Positions 9,078 to 17,322 of a DNA stretch of 64,000 nucleotides are shown here, piece after piece. The first letter of the stretch is position 1. The number at the start of each line of letters is the position of its first letter. Made by a program: the position numbers and the translations under genes. This stretch comes from Polyangium sp. 6x1 (GTDB taxonomy: Bacteria > Myxococcota_A > Polyangia > Polyangiales > Polyangiaceae). The stretch is taken from assembly GCF_029946515.1 (NCBI RefSeq), contig NZ_JARZHH010000065.1, positions 1 to 64,000 on the forward strand, in the 5' to 3' direction. The notes under the pieces are model-generated. The model worked only from the letters and a program-made list of their open reading frames with translations, did not search any database and was not told the DNA's origin.

Positions 9078-10397
9078 ATGACCGAGGTCTGGGCGCTCGC
9101 CTGGCCGGCGATCACGCACATGCTCTTGATCACGCTCGTCTTCCTGGTCGGGCGGCTCTTGCTCGGGCGGTACTCGCCCACGGCGCTCGCGGCGATCCAG
9201 ATCGGCGGCGCGACGACCTGGACCCTCTACTCCGTCTGCACCGCCTTCTCCGCCGGCACCCTCGCCGTCGTGGCTCGACGCGTCGGCGCCGGCGACCGAC
9301 CTGCCGCGGCTCGCGCCGCCCGCGCCGCGCTCCTCTTTGCGGCCGTGCTCGGCGCCGTCGTCGCGTTTGCCCTGTATTTCGCGGAAGGCCCCTTCATTCG
9401 AACCCTCTTCCCTCGCGCCGGCGCGGCCGTGCATGCGCAAGCGGGCGCGTACCTCCGCGTCGCGTGCTGGGCCATGCCGCTCACGTTCGTCGAGGCGATC
9501 GCGGCCGCGTCGCTGCAAGCCTCGGGCGACACGCGCACGCCGCTCGTCGTCGCGGGCGTGGGCAACGTGCTGAACCTCGCGCTCAACGCGCTGCTCATCT
9601 TCGGCCTCTTCGGCCTGCCCGAGCTCGGCATTCGTGGTGCCGCCGTCGCGAACGCCGCGACCATGTCCCTCGAAGGCCTCCTGCTCACCTTCGCGCTCTA
9701 TCGTCGCGCGAGCCCGCTGCCATTGAACAGCGCGAGCTTCGAGGGAGCGGGGGATGCTTTGCGGCGCGTCCTCCGCGTCTCGAGCGCGGCGTTTGGCGAG
9801 AAGGCGGCGTATCACCTCGGGTACATGTTCTACGTCGCGATCGTCGCGCTCCTCGGGGAGGTCGCGCTCGCGGCGCAGCAGGCGGCGATCAGCATCGAGT
9901 CGATCTCGTGGCTCTCGGCGGATGGGTTTGGCATCGCGGCGGGCGCGATCGTGGGCCAGAAGCTCGGGGCGAATCGACCCGAGGAGGCGGCGCGGGCGGG
10001 CCGGGTCGCGGCCATGCTCGCCGTGTTCTGCTTGACCCTCGTCGGGCTCTCCTTCGTGACCATGGCGCCCTTGCTCGTCGCGGCGTTCACGCCGGATCGG
10101 ACCATCGTGGAGACGGCCGTCCCGGCGATGCGCGTGGGCGGGTTCGCGCAGCCGTTCATGGGGTTCGCGATGGTCACGGCGATGGCGCTGCGCGGCGCGG
10201 GCGACACGCGCACGGTGCTCGGCACGATGATCCTGTGCGGCCTCTTTTTGCGGGCGAGCGTGACCTGGCTCTGCGCGATCAAGCTCGACCTCGGCCTCGC
10301 CGGCGTGTGGATGGGCAGCACGGCCGACTGGGTTTGTCGGGCTGTGCTGCTCGGCTGGGCCTTTGCGCGGGGGCGGTGGAAGAAGGTCGAGGTCTAG
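9078..10397 (+). CDS. MATE-family multidrug/cation antiporter
   Basis: About 439 residues with twelve hydrophobic segments. [28 protein letters not shown] and the repeat-like second half, including [21 protein letters not shown], match the two related bundles of MATE exporters (NorM/DinF type). The family exports drugs or metabolites in exchange for Na+ or H+ at the inner membrane. The frame is open back to an ATG at 8904, which would overlap the start codon of the divergent aminotransferase. The 58 extra residues look non-conserved and hydrophilic. The ATG at 9078, behind GAGGGTGA, is preferred and leaves space for promoters, but the choice is uncertain. Confidence 0.85.
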   Translation: MTEVWALAWPAITHMLLITLVFLVGRLLLGRYSPTALAAIQIGGATTWTLYSVCTAFSAGTLAVVARRVGAGDRPAAARAARAALLFAAVLGAVVAFALYFAEGPFIRTLFPRAGAAVHAQAGAYLRVACWAMPLTFVEAIAAASLQASGDTRTPLVVAGVGNVLNLALNALLIFGLFGLPELGIRGAAVANAATMSLEGLLLTFALYRRASPLPLNSASFEGAGDALRRVLRVSSAAFGEKAAYHLGYMFYVAIVALLGEVALAAQQAAISIESISWLSADGFGIAAGAIVGQKLGANRPEEAARAGRVAAMLAVFCLTLVGLSFVTMAPLLVAAFTPDRTIVETAVPAMRVGGFAQPFMGFAMVTAMALRGAGDTRTVLGTMILCGLFLRASVTWLCAIKLDLGLAGVWMGSTADWVCRAVLLGWAFARGRWKKVEV

Positions 10398-10410
10398 CAG
10401 GCGGGGGGCG

Positions 10411-10953
10411 CTATGCGCCGTCGAGGCAGGTGAATCCCACGCAGCTCTGATCGTTCTGGCAGTCGTTCGTCGACACGCATTGCACGCCGAGGCACGACGG
10501 CAGCGACGAGCACGCGGTGTCGCCGCAATTGGCGATGGCGGCGCGCTGGTCCTCGGTGAGGCCCTCGCAATCGGTGCGACACTTCGCGGTCTCGTCCGCG
10601 GCGAGGCCGCACGTCTGGAAATGGTCGCAGGCCGCCTTGCACGCGGCGAGGCTGTCGGGCGGGGGGTTGGTCGTGCTCGACCCGATGCATTGCCGGAACG
10701 TGCTCGCGTTCGGATCGCAGATCTGCTGCGTGGGGCAGTTCTCGTCGGTGAGGCAACCCTCCTCGCAAATGGAGACCGAGGGCTGCTCGCAGTGTTGGCC
10801 GGGCGAGCAGGTGACATCGCCGCATTCGGTGTAGCCGGGCCCCTTCTGGGGTGTTTCGGAAGACGACGACTGACACCCGCCGCCGAACGCGCCGAGCGCG
10901 AGGGCGAGGAGCGAGACGATCTGGAACGGAGCACGTCGAAGCGATGCAAGCAT
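10411..10953 (-). CDS. Cysteine-rich lipoprotein of unknown function
   Basis: A 180-residue exported protein. A signal peptide with hydrophobic core IVSLLALALGAF ends at GGGC, a loose lipobox, followed by a Ser-rich spacer. The mature part has about twenty cysteines in patterns such as CGDVTCSPGQHC and CLTDENCPTQQIC. These look like small disulfide-bonded knots common in myxobacterial surface proteins. GGAGGT lies before two adjacent ATGs (10956 and 10953); the second has the better spacing. The gene is convergent with the MATE gene, 13 bp apart. No function is recognised. Confidence 0.7.
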   Translation of the reverse strand: MLASLRRAPFQIVSLLALALGAFGGGCQSSSSETPQKGPGYTECGDVTCSPGQHCEQPSVSICEEGCLTDENCPTQQICDPNASTFRQCIGSSTTNPPPDSLAACKAACDHFQTCGLAADETAKCRTDCEGLTEDQRAAIANCGDTACSSLPSCLGVQCVSTNDCQNDQSCVGFTCLDGA

Positions 10954-11067
10954 CATGGGTACCTCCCTTTGAAGTGGCCCATATGTGCGTCGCGCACGCG
11001 TGTCTGGCTTCTCGCATTTGTGCGAGAAGCCTTCGCAGAGTTGCAATGACACCGCAATCGCGCCGGC

Positions 11068-11913
11068 TCAGAACGCCGCGCGAAACCGCTGCGTGAGCGC
11101 GTCCATGAGCGCCCGCACGCGGGGTGTCTTGCGCAGGTCGGGGTGGGTGAGCAGCCACGCGGTCCGTTCGAGCGGCGCGACGCGCTCGCGATACCCGGGC
11201 ATCTCCACGAGCTCGGGGTGGAGCGCGGCGATGGGGCGCGGCATGAGCCCGACGCCCACGCCGCCGGCGACGAGCGACACGAGCGCGCTGAACTGGGCGC
11301 GCGTGGCGAAGTGAGGCACGTGCTCGCGCTCCCACGCCGACTCGGGCGAGGAACGCTCGCTCAGCGCACGCACGACCCAGAGCGGCTCGGGCTCGCGCCG
11401 CACGGCCGTCGCGGTCCCGAAGACCCCGTACGGAAGTTTGCCAAGACGAACCCCCCAGCATCCCGGCGGCGGCCGCCGCATGACGCCGATCGCCACGTCG
11501 ACCTCGCGATCCCGCACGCTCGGCCCCGAATCGCCGAGGATGAGGTTCACGCGCAAGGGGTATTGCGAGGTGAGCTCGGCGATCGGTTCCACGAGAAAGG
11601 GGAGCAAGGCCTCGACGGTCGTGAGGCTGACCTCGCCGACGATTTCCGTGGCCTGGGCGTGCAGTTGCCCCGAGACCTCCGCGAGGGCCTTGCGCATGCG
11701 GTGACCGACCTGCGCGACCATGGCCCCGGTCTCGGTCAAGCCGCCGGTCCCTGCGCCGCGCTCGAGGCACGGCGCCCCCACGGCGGATTCGAGGATGGCA
11801 ATGCGCCGGTACACGGTGGATACCGACACGCCGAGCTCACGCGCGGCGCCGCCCACGCCGCCGGCGCGGGCGACCGCCTCCAGATACCGGACGTCTTCCC
11901 AGAGAATCGACAT
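11068..11913 (-). CDS. LysR-family transcriptional regulator
   Basis: A 281-residue regulator. The N-terminal winged helix-turn-helix is seen in FLEAVARAGGVGGAARELG-VSVSTVYRRIAILE (about residues 10-43). The substrate-binding half follows from about residue 90, with GEVSLTTVEALLPFLVEPI and VDVAIGVMRR typical of LysR effector domains. The start codon comes one base after the stop of the thaumatin-like lipoprotein gene, so the two are probably cotranscribed and translationally coupled. LysR genes more often face their target divergently, which makes this arrangement unusual. The inducer is unknown. Confidence 0.88.
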   Translation of the reverse strand: MSILWEDVRYLEAVARAGGVGGAARELGVSVSTVYRRIAILESAVGAPCLERGAGTGGLTETGAMVAQVGHRMRKALAEVSGQLHAQATEIVGEVSLTTVEALLPFLVEPIAELTSQYPLRVNLILGDSGPSVRDREVDVAIGVMRRPPPGCWGVRLGKLPYGVFGTATAVRREPEPLWVVRALSERSSPESAWEREHVPHFATRAQFSALVSLVAGGVGVGLMPRPIAALHPELVEMPGYRERVAPLERTAWLLTHPDLRKTPRVRALMDALTQRFRAAF

Positions 11914-11914
11914 G

Positions 11915-13330
11915 TCAGGGCTCGATCTTCGAGGGGAAATCGACCGGATCGGGGCAAGCTTGCACGAGGAGCGACGCGCTCGTCGAGCACAGGAACGTCG
12001 ACGAGTGATCCTCGTAGCCGAACGTGTACACGTACGGGCACTCGCCCTTCACGGCGGGGCTGTAATCGGTGCCCGCCTGCACCCCGAGCGCGGTGCAGCC
12101 CGCGCTGTCGTACCGGTAGGTAAAACCATTGTACGCGTGCACCGAATCGGGGCAGCAATACTTGAGGCACGCGTCGTCCCCGGCGCCGACCTTTTGCGTC
12201 ACCGTGCAGAGATCACACCCGCCGAGGCACGTATTCGCCTTCCCTGGCGCCGCATCCGTGCAGCCTGCGGGTCCACACGAGAGCCTGCGGTTCGCGTGCG
12301 CCCCCTCGTCGTGACCGAACCCGACCGCGAAATCGGGGGCGCCGTTCCACGTCCACTCGGGCCCGCCGATGTTCCCGGCGTTGAAGACCGTGCCCGTGGG
12401 GATACGGTTCGCCGAATGGCCGTCCGGGCACGTCCCGCAGGAGCCCACGATCACCTTCTTCCCATTGCCGTCGATCATCGTGGGGCACTCCTTGCACCCC
12501 GCGGGCGCCGGCGCGAACGCGTCCGACCCGTCCGGGCATTGCGTGTTCACGTCGAACCGGCACCCCGTCCCGCGGCACCAGAAAATGTTGTTCGGATCCG
12601 GCGCGCCGCCCCCGCAGCTCTTCATGCCGACCGAGCTCGCCGTCGTCCACGCGTTGACCGCGCTGATGTCGTAATAAAGCGAGCCCTGGCCGGGGCTATC
12701 GTACGTGAACTCGAACGTGGAGTTCTTCGCGGCCTCGCTTCCGACCTCGCACGCATTGCCGTACGGATTGCACCCCGTCGCGAGCCAGCCCGTCCCGCTC
12801 GGGAACGCGGCGTCGTTCGGCAGGACGATCTCGTGCTCTTCGCCCGGCTCGAGCTCGAAGAACGGGTTGCACGCGCAGGTGTTCCCCTTGCAATACACGA
12901 GCCCGGGATCCCCGCCGCCGGCCATGTCCTTCGCGATCTGCGTGCATTGCCCCACGCCCTCGGGGTCGCCGCACGCCGCCCCGTTCCACGCGCAATCCGT
13001 CGGCCTCGCCCACGTCGGCGTCGTCCGGCCATCCATCTTGAACCAGCGCGTCTCGGCGCAATTGTTCACGAGCTTGATCCGGCGCACGCCGTCGTCGGCC
13101 GGACAGAATGCCGTCCCGGCCTCGTACGCGGGCCCGCGCGAGCCCGCGCCGCCGCTGCCGCCCGCGCCCGCGCTGCCGCCCGAGCCTGCGTCCCCGCCGG
13201 CCCCGCCCGCGCCCGCGGATCCCCCGGATCCCGTCGCATTCGTGCCGGGGCCGTCGCCCGAGCAGCCCCAGCACACGAGAGCCACCGACGCCACGGCGGT
13301 CCACCCGATGTTCCACGCACGGTTCGTCAT
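11915..13330 (-). CDS. Thaumatin-like domain lipoprotein
   Basis: A 471-residue exported lipoprotein: signal core VASVALVCWGC gives the lipidated Cys at about 23, followed by a Gly/Ser-rich linker of some 45 residues. The rest reads as a diverged thaumatin-family fold. It opens with IKLVNNCAETRWF (compare VVNNC in thaumatins), continues with FELEPGEEHEIVLP and the STFEFTY..GQGSLYYDIS segment, and ends with CPYVYTFGYEDHSSTFLC, close to the family's YAYDD..TFTC. Many cysteines suggest disulfides. Eukaryotic thaumatin-like proteins bind or cut beta-glucans; a bacterial surface version could bind glucans, which is inference. LysR follows directly; the ThDP enzyme is divergent, 48 bp away. Confidence 0.75.
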   Translation of the reverse strand: MTNRAWNIGWTAVASVALVCWGCSGDGPGTNATGSGGSAGAGGAGGDAGSGGSAGAGGSGGAGSRGPAYEAGTAFCPADDGVRRIKLVNNCAETRWFKMDGRTTPTWARPTDCAWNGAACGDPEGVGQCTQIAKDMAGGGDPGLVYCKGNTCACNPFFELEPGEEHEIVLPNDAAFPSGTGWLATGCNPYGNACEVGSEAAKNSTFEFTYDSPGQGSLYYDISAVNAWTTASSVGMKSCGGGAPDPNNIFWCRGTGCRFDVNTQCPDGSDAFAPAPAGCKECPTMIDGNGKKVIVGSCGTCPDGHSANRIPTGTVFNAGNIGGPEWTWNGAPDFAVGFGHDEGAHANRRLSCGPAGCTDAAPGKANTCLGGCDLCTVTQKVGAGDDACLKYCCPDSVHAYNGFTYRYDSAGCTALGVQAGTDYSPAVKGECPYVYTFGYEDHSSTFLCSTSASLLVQACPDPVDFPSKIEP

Positions 13331-13378
13331 GGCAGGGAGCCTATCATCGCCCGGCCCTCCCGTGGTATATGCCCCGCC

Positions 13379-15004
13379 ATGGCACAGGTCCACGGCGGCA
13401 GGCTCGTATCGAAGGCGCTCGCGCGGCACGGGGTCACCCACCTCTTCACGCTCTGCGGCGGGCACATCCAGGCCATTTACGATGGGTGTCTCGACGACGG
13501 CATCCGCGTCGTCGACGTCCGGCACGAGCAGACCGCGGGTCACGCGGCCGACGCCTGGGCCCGCGTCACGGGCAAGCCCGGCGTTTGCGCGGTCACGGCC
13601 GGACCCGGCGTCACCGACACCGTCACCGCCGTCGCCAATGCCCAGCGCGCGGGCATCCCCATGATCGTCATCGGCGGCGCCGGACCGCGTTTGCTCGCCG
13701 ACATGGGCTCGCTCCAGGACATGAACCACGTCGAGCTCATGCGCCCCATCACGAAGTGGAGCGTCTCCGTCCCCTCCACCGAGCGCATCCAGGAGTACAT
13801 CGACGCCGCCTTCCGCATCGCGCAGGGCAACGTCCCCGGCCCCGTCTTCCTGGAGATGCCGCTCGATCTCCTCATGAACTTCGGCGACGACGCCCCGCCC
13901 GCCACGGTGCCCTTCGACGAACCCCCGCGCCCCGGCGGCAATCCGCACGCGATCGCCCGCGCCGCGGCCATGCTGCGCGAGGCCGAGCGGCCCATGTTCA
14001 TCGTCGGCACGCAGCTCCGCTGGTCGCCGCGCAAGGACATCCTGCGCGCGTTCGCCGACGCCATCGACGCCCCGTATTTCCTGAACGGCATGGCGCGCGG
14101 CGGCCTGCCCCACGCGCACCCGAACTTCTTCGCCCGTTCGCGCCGCGTCGCGCTCGGACAAACCGACCTCTGCGTCGTCCTCGGCACGCCCTTCGATTTC
14201 CGCCTCGAATACGGCCGCGCCATCAACCCGGGCGCCCGCGTCGTTCAGATCGACCTCGATGGCAACGAGATGGGACGAAACCGCAAGGTCGACGTCGCCA
14301 TTCACGGCGACAGCGGCCTCGTCCTCGAGCAGCTGCTCGCCGAGGTGAAGGAGAAGCGCGCGCCCGGCTGGATCGCGGCGATGCGCGCGGCCGAGGACAA
14401 GTCGCGGGCCAAGATGCAGCCCGAGATCGACGCCACGACCGACCCGCCGAACCCGCTGCGCGTCTGCGACGAGATCGGAAAGCGCCTCGGCAAGGAGGAC
14501 ATCGTCATCGGCGACGGCGGCGATTTCGTGGCCACTGCGGCGAACGTGATCAAGCTCGAATGGCCGCAGCTCTGGATGGATCCCGGCCCGCTCGGCACGC
14601 TCGGCGTCGGCCCCGGGTATGCGATGGCCGCGAAGCTCGCCCGTCCGGGCGCGAAGGTCGTGCTCATTTACGGCGACGGCTCGTTCGGCTTCAACGCGGC
14701 CGAGTTCGAGGCGCTCGCGCGGCAAGGGATTCCGGTCGTCAGCATCATCGGCAACGACGCCGCGTGGATGCAGATTCGCCGCGGTCAGGTCGATCTGTAC
14801 GGCACGGAGCGCGCGCCGGCCACGGCGCTCGAATACACGCGTTATGAAAAGGTCGTCGAGGCGCTCGGCGGCGTGGGCTACTGGGTCGAGCGCACCGAGG
14901 ACCTCGGCCCCGCGCTCGACGCGGCCTTCGCCGCGGACAAACCGTCCTGCGTGAACGTCAAGATCGCCCGGAGCGAGTTCCGCAAGGGCGCGATCAGCGT
15001 GTAG
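13379..15004 (+). CDS. Thiamine-diphosphate enzyme, acetolactate synthase / 2-hydroxyacyl-CoA lyase-like
   Basis: A 541-residue member of the ThDP-dependent family with three domains. The Glu that activates the cofactor is E50 in DVRHEQTAGHAADAWARVTG. The Mg2+/diphosphate motif starts near residue 430 as GDGSFGFN and ends with GNDA. GPGVTDTVTAVANA is typical of the acetolactate synthase group. No flavin-independent function can be read out; relatives include acetolactate synthase large subunits, oxalyl-CoA decarboxylase and 2-hydroxyacyl-CoA lyase. With no small subunit beside it, the lyase or decarboxylase types are the better guess. The next gene starts 11 bp later on the same strand. Confidence 0.82.
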   Translation: MAQVHGGRLVSKALARHGVTHLFTLCGGHIQAIYDGCLDDGIRVVDVRHEQTAGHAADAWARVTGKPGVCAVTAGPGVTDTVTAVANAQRAGIPMIVIGGAGPRLLADMGSLQDMNHVELMRPITKWSVSVPSTERIQEYIDAAFRIAQGNVPGPVFLEMPLDLLMNFGDDAPPATVPFDEPPRPGGNPHAIARAAAMLREAERPMFIVGTQLRWSPRKDILRAFADAIDAPYFLNGMARGGLPHAHPNFFARSRRVALGQTDLCVVLGTPFDFRLEYGRAINPGARVVQIDLDGNEMGRNRKVDVAIHGDSGLVLEQLLAEVKEKRAPGWIAAMRAAEDKSRAKMQPEIDATTDPPNPLRVCDEIGKRLGKEDIVIGDGGDFVATAANVIKLEWPQLWMDPGPLGTLGVGPGYAMAAKLARPGAKVVLIYGDGSFGFNAAEFEALARQGIPVVSIIGNDAAWMQIRRGQVDLYGTERAPATALEYTRYEKVVEALGGVGYWVERTEDLGPALDAAFAADKPSCVNVKIARSEFRKGAISV

Positions 15005-15015
15005 CGAGGCGGGAC

Positions 15016-15537
15016 GTGGAGCTCCGCTTCTGCAACCCCGAGCTCACGAGCCTCGATGATCTCGACACCGAGATCCTCGCGTGCAGCGTGTGGGCGGACG
15101 CGCGCCCGGTGCACGGCACCTTCGGCCTTTGTGATTGGCGCCTCGCCGGGCACCTGTCCGGGCTTTTGCGCAGCGGCTTTTTGACGGGCAAGCTCGGCGA
15201 GGTCTTGATGGTCCCGGCCAAGCCGCGCCTCACGTTCGACAAGCTCCTGTTTTTCGGGGCGGGTCCGCGCGAGGGGTTCGGCGAGGAGGCCTTCCGTCGC
15301 GTCGTGCAGCACATGCTCGACGTGATGGAGGGCCTCGCCGCGCGCGTCGCTGTCGTCGAATTGCCGGGCCGCCCGGACGGCCTGATTCCGGCCGAACGAG
15401 CGGCCGACATCCTGCTCGCGAGCGCCGGCCGCAAGCGCGAGCACGACGTCTGGACGCTCGTCGAGGGCGCCGACGGCAAGCAACGGATCACGCAGCACAT
15501 GATCGAGGAGCGGCGGCGGGTGCGGCGGGTCCTCTAG
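15016..15537 (+). CDS. Solitary leucyl-aminopeptidase N-terminal (M17-N, macro-like) domain protein
   Basis: A 173-residue protein starting at GTG, 11 bp behind the ThDP enzyme gene, so the two are probably one transcript. The pattern EILACSVWADARPVHGTFGLCDWRLAG, GKLGEVLMVP, RLTFDKLLFFGAG and VVELPGRPDGLIPAERAADILL resembles the N-terminal domain of M17 leucyl aminopeptidases. There is no metallopeptidase domain behind it and no active-site residues, so it cannot be a peptidase. A regulatory or ligand-binding role is inference. The family assignment is by pattern only. Confidence 0.6.
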   Translation: MELRFCNPELTSLDDLDTEILACSVWADARPVHGTFGLCDWRLAGHLSGLLRSGFLTGKLGEVLMVPAKPRLTFDKLLFFGAGPREGFGEEAFRRVVQHMLDVMEGLAARVAVVELPGRPDGLIPAERAADILLASAGRKREHDVWTLVEGADGKQRITQHMIEERRRVRRVL

Positions 15538-15541
15538 CGGC

Positions 15542-17218
15542 TCAGGGCAGGGCTCGACAAACCCCTTTTCGCTGCGTATTGCAGATTCGCCCGTCGACCA
15601 TCGGCGCGAGCGGTTTTCCCTGCGCGTGAAGCGCGCCGAGCGCGTCCACGACGACCTGCTTCAGGTCCCGCCCCTTGGCCACGACCATGGATGGATTCAG
15701 CATCGTGTATCCGTCCTGGTTCGTCTTCGGATTCGGCGTGACCAAAAACTCGGTCGTCACTGCGTAGATCACGTCCTTCGGTCCGATCTTGTGGGGTTTG
15801 TCGCCGAGCAACGTCAACCTCGTGGCCGTCTTCGCGGCCGGGTCGTGCTCGAATGCGAGGCCGGCGATCTGCAGAAAATGCCCCTGTCCCGTCCAGTCCT
15901 CGATGCTGCGGTTCAAGACCTGCTGCAGCGTCTCCCCGTTGATCTCCACGAGCCGCAGCTCCGCGGAATACGCGAAGAGCTCCTCGATATGCCGCCGCGT
16001 GATCGGCTCGCCTTTGGGCAAGTTCAGGTTCAGCCGGAGGGATCCGCTGTTCACGAAGGCGACGTCGGGGCGCTTCTTCGCGTCGGGAAAGGCGCCGAGC
16101 GCGAGGTCGAGGATCCAGTCTCCGAGGTTCGTCTCGAAGCGACGAATGTCGAGCTCCTCGGCGACGAGGTCCTCCCCCGCCGTGGCGAGCACCTCGCCGA
16201 GGCACCCCGGGCCCGCGGGCGGCTTCTGCTGCGGGCAGTATTCGTCCTCGTGTTTTCGTAACGTGGCATCGACCCACGACTTCATGTCGGCATCCTCGGG
16301 CACGGACGGATCCTCGAGCGGGATCCATTCGTGCGCGATATGGAGGTCACCCTTCAATCGAGCGATCCGGAGCACGTTCGCGGTCACCGCCTCCGCGTCG
16401 GCCTTGTAGATGCCGCGCTTCCCGGCCATGAACTTTTGCTTTTGATGCTCGTGCCCACCGACGAGGACGTCCGGTCCCTCGGCGCCGAGCCGTCCGAGGA
16501 GCGCCTGGTCCGTGCTCATCGAGAGGTGCGTGAGCCCGACGACCGCGTCCGCGCCCTCCTTTCGCAGCGCCGCCGTCTGCGCGCGCGCGGCTTCGATCGG
16601 GTCGTGGATCGCCGCAACGTACGGTGCCTTCGCGCCGATCGTCACGCCGAAGATCCCGACCTTCAGCGATCCGCATTGCACGATCGTCCGCGGCAGCACC
16701 TTGCCTTCGGGCCATGTGACCGCGGGTTTGCCCTCTTCGTCGATCTTGAAATGCACGTTGCTCGATAACCAGCGGAACTCCGACTCCGCGAGCCGCGCCG
16801 ACAGGACGTTCGGATCCTCCTTGTCGAACTCGTGATTGCCGAGGGCCACGAAGAGCCGCTCGTCGTTCCCCTCCCGGCCGTCGAGCCGGTTCACGGCTTC
16901 GATCATCTGCCCGCCCTTGTACCTGTTGCTGAGGAGCGACGGAAACAGGAGGTCGCCGGCGTGCAGCACCACGAGGTCCGGGTACGTTTTTTCGAGCTTC
17001 TTCCGGAGCGTACGGACACGCGCCATGCCGCCTCGGCCGCGCGGCAAGGATTCGATCCGATAGGTATCGTTGATCGAAAGGATGGCGCAGCCCGGCTCGG
17101 GCGCCGGGGGCTTCAGGGGCGTCTCGGCCGCGGGCGCGCCGCAACCCGACGCGAGGACGAGGGCCACGAACAGGGCCGGGGCGTGTGTCCGGGCACGATC
17201 ACGAATCCGAGGCGGCAT
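15542..17218 (-). CDS. 5'-nucleotidase/metallophosphatase lipoprotein, UshA-like
   Basis: A 558-residue exported lipoprotein (ALVLASGC, Cys about 22). The calcineurin-like N-half has HAGDLLFPS, LGNHEFDKED, VGLTHLS and VGGHEHQK; the C-half is the 5'-nucleotidase C-terminal domain, with FVNSGSLRLNL, ITRRHIEELFAYSAELRLVEI and NQDGYTML. The family hydrolyses nucleotides or UDP-sugars outside the cytoplasm. One metal ligand differs: the usual NDxH at the start of the metallophosphatase domain reads NDTY here. The start at 17218 is the only one that leaves a proper signal peptide. The divergent TonB-dependent receptor lies 104 bp away. Confidence 0.85.
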   Translation of the reverse strand: MPPRIRDRARTHAPALFVALVLASGCGAPAAETPLKPPAPEPGCAILSINDTYRIESLPRGRGGMARVRTLRKKLEKTYPDLVVLHAGDLLFPSLLSNRYKGGQMIEAVNRLDGREGNDERLFVALGNHEFDKEDPNVLSARLAESEFRWLSSNVHFKIDEEGKPAVTWPEGKVLPRTIVQCGSLKVGIFGVTIGAKAPYVAAIHDPIEAARAQTAALRKEGADAVVGLTHLSMSTDQALLGRLGAEGPDVLVGGHEHQKQKFMAGKRGIYKADAEAVTANVLRIARLKGDLHIAHEWIPLEDPSVPEDADMKSWVDATLRKHEDEYCPQQKPPAGPGCLGEVLATAGEDLVAEELDIRRFETNLGDWILDLALGAFPDAKKRPDVAFVNSGSLRLNLNLPKGEPITRRHIEELFAYSAELRLVEINGETLQQVLNRSIEDWTGQGHFLQIAGLAFEHDPAAKTATRLTLLGDKPHKIGPKDVIYAVTTEFLVTPNPKTNQDGYTMLNPSMVVAKGRDLKQVVVDALGALHAQGKPLAPMVDGRICNTQRKGVCRALP

Positions 17219-17245
17219 CGTCCCCAGCGTATACGCCTCCCCGAG

Positions 17246-17286
17246 TTGAAATCCAGCGCGACATCGCTGTTGACTTTCAATTTCAA
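17246..17286. promoter_or_regulatory. Nested dyads in the receptor/nucleotidase divergent promoter region
   Basis: TTGAAAT (17246-17252) and ATTTCAA (17280-17286) are perfect inverted copies. Inside them CAGCG and CGCTG form a second dyad, and TTGACT (17270-17275) could be a -35 box for the receptor gene. The stretch is AT-rich for this genome. Binding of a regulator here is inferred; the regulator is not identified. Confidence 0.35.
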
Positions 17287-17322
17287 GAACGTTACACGGC
17301 ATCGACTCGAATCGAGAACCGC

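Noticed and set aside
17246-17286. Fur box upstream of the TonB-dependent receptor
   Set aside because: The dyad does not resemble the GATAATGATAATCATTATC pattern. It is reported as an unidentified dyad instead.
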